From positions 1 to 43,175 of the forward strand of contig NZ_JACMYK010000057.1 in assembly GCF_020889785.1 (NCBI RefSeq): DNA of 43,175 bases. The letters are read 5' to 3'. This document shows positions 40,372 through 43,175 of this stretch, in pieces. Both the position numbers and the translations under genes were made by a program. This stretch comes from Bradyrhizobium acaciae (GTDB lineage: Bacteria > Pseudomonadota > Alphaproteobacteria > Rhizobiales > Xanthobacteraceae). Position 1 is the stretch's first letter. Each line of letters starts with the position of its first letter. Under the pieces are notes generated by a model. It did no database searches, was not told the origin of the DNA, and was given only the letters and a program-made list of their open reading frames with translations.

Positions 40372-40908
40372 TCAGATATCCTTGCCGCGCTTCTTCATCT
40401 CGGCCTTGAACTGGCCGTTGACGATCACGCCGAATTGCTGCGCCCACTGCTGCATATATTGCAGCGAGCCGTTGATTGCGACCGGCTCGGCGGTCAGCAG
40501 CTTCTGGCCGAGCGGCGTCTTGTAGAACGTCACGAGATCCTTCAGCTCCTGCTCGGTAAACTCGGCGGCGTAGATCTGCGCCATGCCTTCGCCGATCTCC
40601 TTCTCGGTGCCGCCGAACTGCTTGGCAACGACCACCGCGACCTCATCGAGATCCTTCTGGTAGTTCAGGTACTGCTGCAACAGACCGGTCTTGGTCTTCT
40701 CGATGATTCCGGGGACGGCGCCGTTGTACATCACCGCGACGTTCTTCATCGCCAGGATTTCCTTGGCGTACCCGATCGCCGCGGGGGTCGATTGCTTGAC
40801 CTTCGGCATGGGCGGCAGCTGCGGCTGCTGCGCCATCGCCGGTGCGGTGGCGAGCGCCAGTCCGACCGCCAGGGTCGCTGCCGACAAAAGTCCCGAAAAA
40901 CGCTTCAT
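40372..40908 (-). CDS. Exported DUF2059 protein
   Basis: A 178-residue protein with a signal peptide (AATLAVGLALATAPAMA, cleavage before QQPQ at about 27). The mature chain is helical, and FTEQELKDLVTFYKTPLGQK at about 117-136 is the DUF2059 signature. Members are periplasmic and of unknown role. AAGGAGA lies before the ATG. rpiA lies just upstream on the same strand (23 bases), so the two are probably co-transcribed. Confidence 0.9.
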   Translation of the reverse strand: MKRFSGLLSAATLAVGLALATAPAMAQQPQLPPMPKVKQSTPAAIGYAKEILAMKNVAVMYNGAVPGIIEKTKTGLLQQYLNYQKDLDEVAVVVAKQFGGTEKEIGEGMAQIYAAEFTEQELKDLVTFYKTPLGQKLLTAEPVAINGSLQYMQQWAQQFGVIVNGQFKAEMKKRGKDI

Positions 40909-40931
40909 TCCAAGTCTCCTTGCTTGCGGCG

Positions 40932-41624
40932 CTATCGCCGTTCAACAACCCGAATTCCCTGTGCGCCGGCCAGAACGGCGACGCTGCCAAGCCCGATGAA
41001 CAGACCGTGTTCAACCACACCCGGAATCACGCTGAGCAAACCGGCGAGACGCGGCGGGTCGCCGATCCGGCCGAGGTGCGCATCGACGATCCAGTGGCCG
41101 CCATCGGTGACAAAAACGTGACCGTCCTTGCCCTTACGGACGACCATTTGGCCGGACACGCCGGCTTCCTTGAACGCCCGCGCCATCGCGGCCTGGGTCG
41201 CGGCGAGCCCGAACGGGATCACCTCGACCGGCAGCGGAAAGCGGCCGAGCACGTCGACCCATTTGCTGTCGTCGGCGATCACGATCATCCGATCACTGGC
41301 GGCCGCCACGATCTTCTCGCGCAACAGCGCGCCGCCGCCGCCCTTGATCAGATTGAGCGCGGGGTCGATCTCGTCGGCGCCGTCGATGGTCAGGTCGAGA
41401 TGATCGACCTCGTCCAGCGTGGTCAACGGCACGCCGCAGCGGATCGCATCCGCGCGGGTCGCCTCCGAGGTCGGCACGCCGATCACCTTCATGCCTGACC
41501 GGACCTTGTCGCCGAGCAGTTCGACGAAATGCTTGGCGGTGGACCCGGTGCCGAGCCCGAGCTTCATGCCGTCGCGCACCTCTTCGAGCGCGCGCGCCGC
41601 CGCCTGGCGTTTCAGTGCGTCCAT
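40932..41624 (-). CDS. rpiA: Ribose-5-phosphate isomerase A
   Basis: A 230-residue enzyme interconverting ribose 5-phosphate and ribulose 5-phosphate. Motifs are GLGTGSTA (phosphate loop, about 23-30), DLTIDGADEIDPALNLIKGG (Asp81, Asp84), GGGALLREK with catalytic Glu103, and a C-terminal end with FIGLGSVAVLAG. Length is standard. ATG at 41624 is favoured; a GTG two codons earlier has a G-run upstream and is possible. The open frame continues further up but is not related. Confidence 0.95.
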   Translation of the reverse strand: MDALKRQAAARALEEVRDGMKLGLGTGSTAKHFVELLGDKVRSGMKVIGVPTSEATRADAIRCGVPLTTLDEVDHLDLTIDGADEIDPALNLIKGGGGALLREKIVAAASDRMIVIADDSKWVDVLGRFPLPVEVIPFGLAATQAAMARAFKEAGVSGQMVVRKGKDGHVFVTDGGHWIVDAHLGRIGDPPRLAGLLSVIPGVVEHGLFIGLGSVAVLAGAQGIRVVERR

Positions 41625-41691
41625 GTCCACGGCCGATAGCCCCCGGTTGTCCGTTACGGGCGCGCCATCGGGCGGCCCGGCGGGCGCATAT

Positions 41692-41904
41692 CTAGCGTCG
41701 TTTTGCGGACAGGAACAGCGCCATCCGGACCGGTCTTTGGGCCGAAACGGCGTCCATCGCGGCCAAAATCGCCGAAAAGCGCTCCTCGACCTCGGCCCGC
41801 ATCCCGGGATGGGTGAAAATGTAGAACCGGTCGTCGCGGATCGCGGCCAACGCCTGCGCCGTTGCAGACGACATGGACCTTGCCGAAGGCGAGGAGCGAG
41901 GCAT
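41692..41904 (-). pseudogene. Probable C-terminal remnant of an SDR gene
   Basis: The frame (MPRSSPSARSMSSATAQALA onward; also open to 41937) encodes AIRDDRFYIFTHPGMRAEVE and an Ala-rich helix, then a short unrelated end. This resembles the last 45 or so residues of a group of short-chain dehydrogenases in which an RFYIxTHP strand precedes the final helix. The Rossmann fold, Ser-Tyr-Lys residues and cofactor site are missing. It is either debris of a deleted SDR gene or a free small ORF. It lies between rpiA and gph. Confidence 0.55.
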
Positions 41905-41980
41905 GACGGCCTCCCCAGTTTCATAGCACGCGCACATCTACCCTTGCATCGCGGCGCACGGCCCGATAGCCAAAAGCATC

Positions 41981-42661
41981 ATGCCCGCCTCCTCTCCCCC
42001 CATCATCGTCTTCGATCTCGACGGCACGCTGGTCGACACCGCGCCCGACCTGATCAGCGCGCTCAATTACGTGCTCGACCGCGAGGGCCTCGCGCCGGTG
42101 CCGCTGTCGGCGGCGCGCAACATGATCGGTGCCGGTGCGCGCAAGCTGCTGGAACGCGGGCTCGAGGTGGACGGACGCGGGGTCAGCGTCGGCGAACTCG
42201 ACCGTTTGACCGCGGATTTCATCGACTATTACGCCGAGCACATCGTCGACGGCTCGCGCCCGTTCGACGGGCTGGAGACCGCGCTCGACCGGCTCGCGGC
42301 CAACGGCCATCGCTTTGCGGTGTGCACCAACAAGCTGGAGTGGCTGTCGAAGCTCTTGCTCGACCGGCTCGGCCTGACGCCGCGCTTTGCCGCGATCTGC
42401 GGCCAGGACACCTTCGGCGTCGCCAAGCCCGACCCGGCGTTCCTGCGCGAGACGGTGGCCCGCGCCGGCGGAAAGCTGCCCGGCGCCATCATGGTCGGCG
42501 ATGCCGGCCCCGATGTCGGGGTCGCAAGGCGGGCGCAGGTGCCGGTGATCGGGGTCGATTTCGGCTATACCGACGTCCCGATGACCGAGCTCAAGCCGGA
42601 TCGGCTGATCAGCCATATGCGCGATCTGCCGGCTGCCGTGGCCGCCCTGATCGCCGCGTAA
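41981..42661 (+). CDS. gph: Phosphoglycolate phosphatase (HAD superfamily)
   Basis: A 226-residue HAD hydrolase. Motif I is FDLDGTLVDT (nucleophile and acid Asp about 12 and 14), motif II Thr in AVCTNK, motif III Lys in FGVAKPDP, and motif IV is MVGDAGPDVGVA. The cap lies between motifs I and II, as in Gph. It hydrolyses 2-phosphoglycolate from RuBisCO oxygenation or DNA repair; that substrate is inferred from overall similarity. The start at 41981 has no clear ribosome site. It is divergent from the SDR remnant and rpiA. Confidence 0.9.
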   Translation: MPASSPPIIVFDLDGTLVDTAPDLISALNYVLDREGLAPVPLSAARNMIGAGARKLLERGLEVDGRGVSVGELDRLTADFIDYYAEHIVDGSRPFDGLETALDRLAANGHRFAVCTNKLEWLSKLLLDRLGLTPRFAAICGQDTFGVAKPDPAFLRETVARAGGKLPGAIMVGDAGPDVGVARRAQVPVIGVDFGYTDVPMTELKPDRLISHMRDLPAAVAALIAA

Positions 42662-42686
42662 TTTTCCGCAACACACTGATATCTCT

Positions 42687-42702
42687 TGGCAATATTTTGC
42701 CA
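42687..42702 (+). terminator. Short hairpin after gph
   Basis: TGGCAA-TATT-TTGCCA is a 6-base-pair stem beginning 26 bases after the gph stop, followed by TGCGATTTTGC. It is a weak candidate for intrinsic termination. Confidence 0.3.
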
Positions 42703-42715
42703 TGCGATTTTGCTG

Positions 42716-42730
42716 TTAACCATCCTTTAA
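42716..42730. promoter_or_regulatory. CtrA-box-like site, TTAA-N7-TTAA
   Basis: TTAACCATCCTTTAA is an exact match to the CtrA consensus TTAA-N7-TTAA, 91 bases upstream of the lipoprotein ATG and after the gph end. CtrA is the cell-cycle master regulator of alphaproteobacteria and often controls envelope and cell-cycle genes. A single match by chance is possible, but it stands out in such G+C-rich DNA. Confidence 0.5.
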
Positions 42731-42820
42731 CGAGCAGGCCTCCCCCCGTTGCGCCTCTGTTCCGACGCCCCTATGGTCCGCGCGGGGATTGTGGCTGATT
42801 GCCGCAGTAGAGTGTGGATC

Positions 42821-43175
42821 ATGCGTCGTATCATCGTCATCGCGGCCGCCGGGCTGAGCCTGGCCGGCTGCTCCTCCTTTTCACTGGATTCGTTCAAGTC
42901 GGCGCCGCCGCCGATGCAGGTGCAGCTGGACTCGGCGCCGCAGGGCGCGGATGCCGTGACCTCGCTCGGACCGGGCTGCAAGACGCCCTGCTCGGTGTCG
43001 GTCCCGGCGCCGGAGGCCAACTTCACCGTCACCTTCAACATGCCGAAGTTCCAGCCGGCGACGGTGCCGGTGACCGTCACGCGCGCACCGGGCGACTTCA
43101 CGAGCCCGGCGACGACCACGCTCGATCCGAGCCCGGTGTTCGCCGAGCTGCAACCCGCCGGCCCGCCGCCGCGCG
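42821..43175 (+). CDS. Lipoprotein with PEGA-like domain, 3' end outside the window
   Basis: The first 118 codons are seen. Residues 1-17 are a lipoprotein signal ending in LAGC, with lipidated Cys17. After a Ser/Pro-rich linker, VQLDSAPQGADAVTSLGPGC then KTPCSVSVPAPEANFTVTFN looks like a PEGA-type small beta domain (surface Pro-Glu-Gly-Ala-like repeat) with two Cys. The frame is open to the window edge. A CtrA-box-like site lies upstream. It is probably anchored in the outer membrane with an unknown envelope role. Confidence 0.82.
   Translation, partial: MRRIIVIAAAGLSLAGCSSFSLDSFKSAPPPMQVQLDSAPQGADAVTSLGPGCKTPCSVSVPAPEANFTVTFNMPKFQPATVPVTVTRAPGDFTSPATTTLDPSPVFAELQPAGPPPR

Noticed and set aside
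41625..41924. N-terminal extension of rpiA up to 41924
   Set aside because: RpiA family length and motifs place the start at 41624; the upstream codons overlap the SDR remnant in another frame and show no conservation.
1..43175. CRISPR array, tRNA/rRNA genes, transposases, phage or toxin-antitoxin genes
   Set aside because: Looked for by eye on both strands; repeats are palindromic intergenic units without regular spacers, and no cloverleaf or integrase/transposase motif was recognised.

Overview
The window looks like the chromosome of a Bradyrhizobium-type alphaproteobacterium. Base composition is high in G+C with a strong G/C third-position bias. The genes match the usual Rhizobiales set: an Atm1-type exporter with psd and pssA, class II DAHP synthase, DUF2865, DUF2059, DUF2889 and DUF2934 proteins, and cyclase-TPR proteins. 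Intergenic gaps are full of palindromic repeats of the kind recalled from Bradyrhizobium genomes. No rRNA, tRNA, CRISPR array, transposase or phage gene was recognised.

Layout, 0-16 kb. At the left edge are a cut FAD amino-acid oxidase gene and a ThDP enzyme gene, joined by a palindromic repeat. An 885-base gene-poor gap and a soluble chemoreceptor with two PAS domains follow. Next is a fatty-acid-type catabolic cluster (SCP2-type thiolase, two MaoC hydratases, SDR, LCAD-like acyl-CoA dehydrogenase). It is divergent from a TetR regulator and an acyl-CoA synthetase, and an ATTACCC operator-like palindrome lies between the two arms. A DUF2889 gene follows, then a MocR regulator divergent from a three-gene operon (secreted cupin, AhpD-like protein, HD hydrolase), then a GrpB-like protein.

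Layout, 16-34 kb. This is mostly housekeeping: SDR, small membrane protein, TerC transporter with a structured leader, RraA-like protein, and atm1-like/psd/pssA (export and phosphatidylethanolamine synthesis). A LOG-type phosphoribohydrolase and a VOC protein follow. Then come cysS, a GNAT gene and cimA, each overlapping the next by 4 bases; two secreted proteins; nadE; and aroG with dgkA.

Layout, 34-43 kb. An alpha/beta hydrolase is preceded by stacked inverted repeats. About 0.5 kb of repeats and a long nested hairpin follow. Then come a frameshifted 3' remnant of a cyclase-TPR gene and an intact cyclase-TPR gene; these two have a lower-G+C look than their surroundings. The right end holds cupin, DUF2934, gor, DUF2059, rpiA, an SDR remnant, gph, and a cut lipoprotein gene with a CtrA-box-like site upstream.

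The least explained items are the MocR/cupin/AhpD/HD operon, the micro-ORF made by a repeat between two enzyme genes, the TerC leader, the 35.2 kb hairpin element and the broken/intact cyclase pair. I saw no clear defence system or wholly new gene system.
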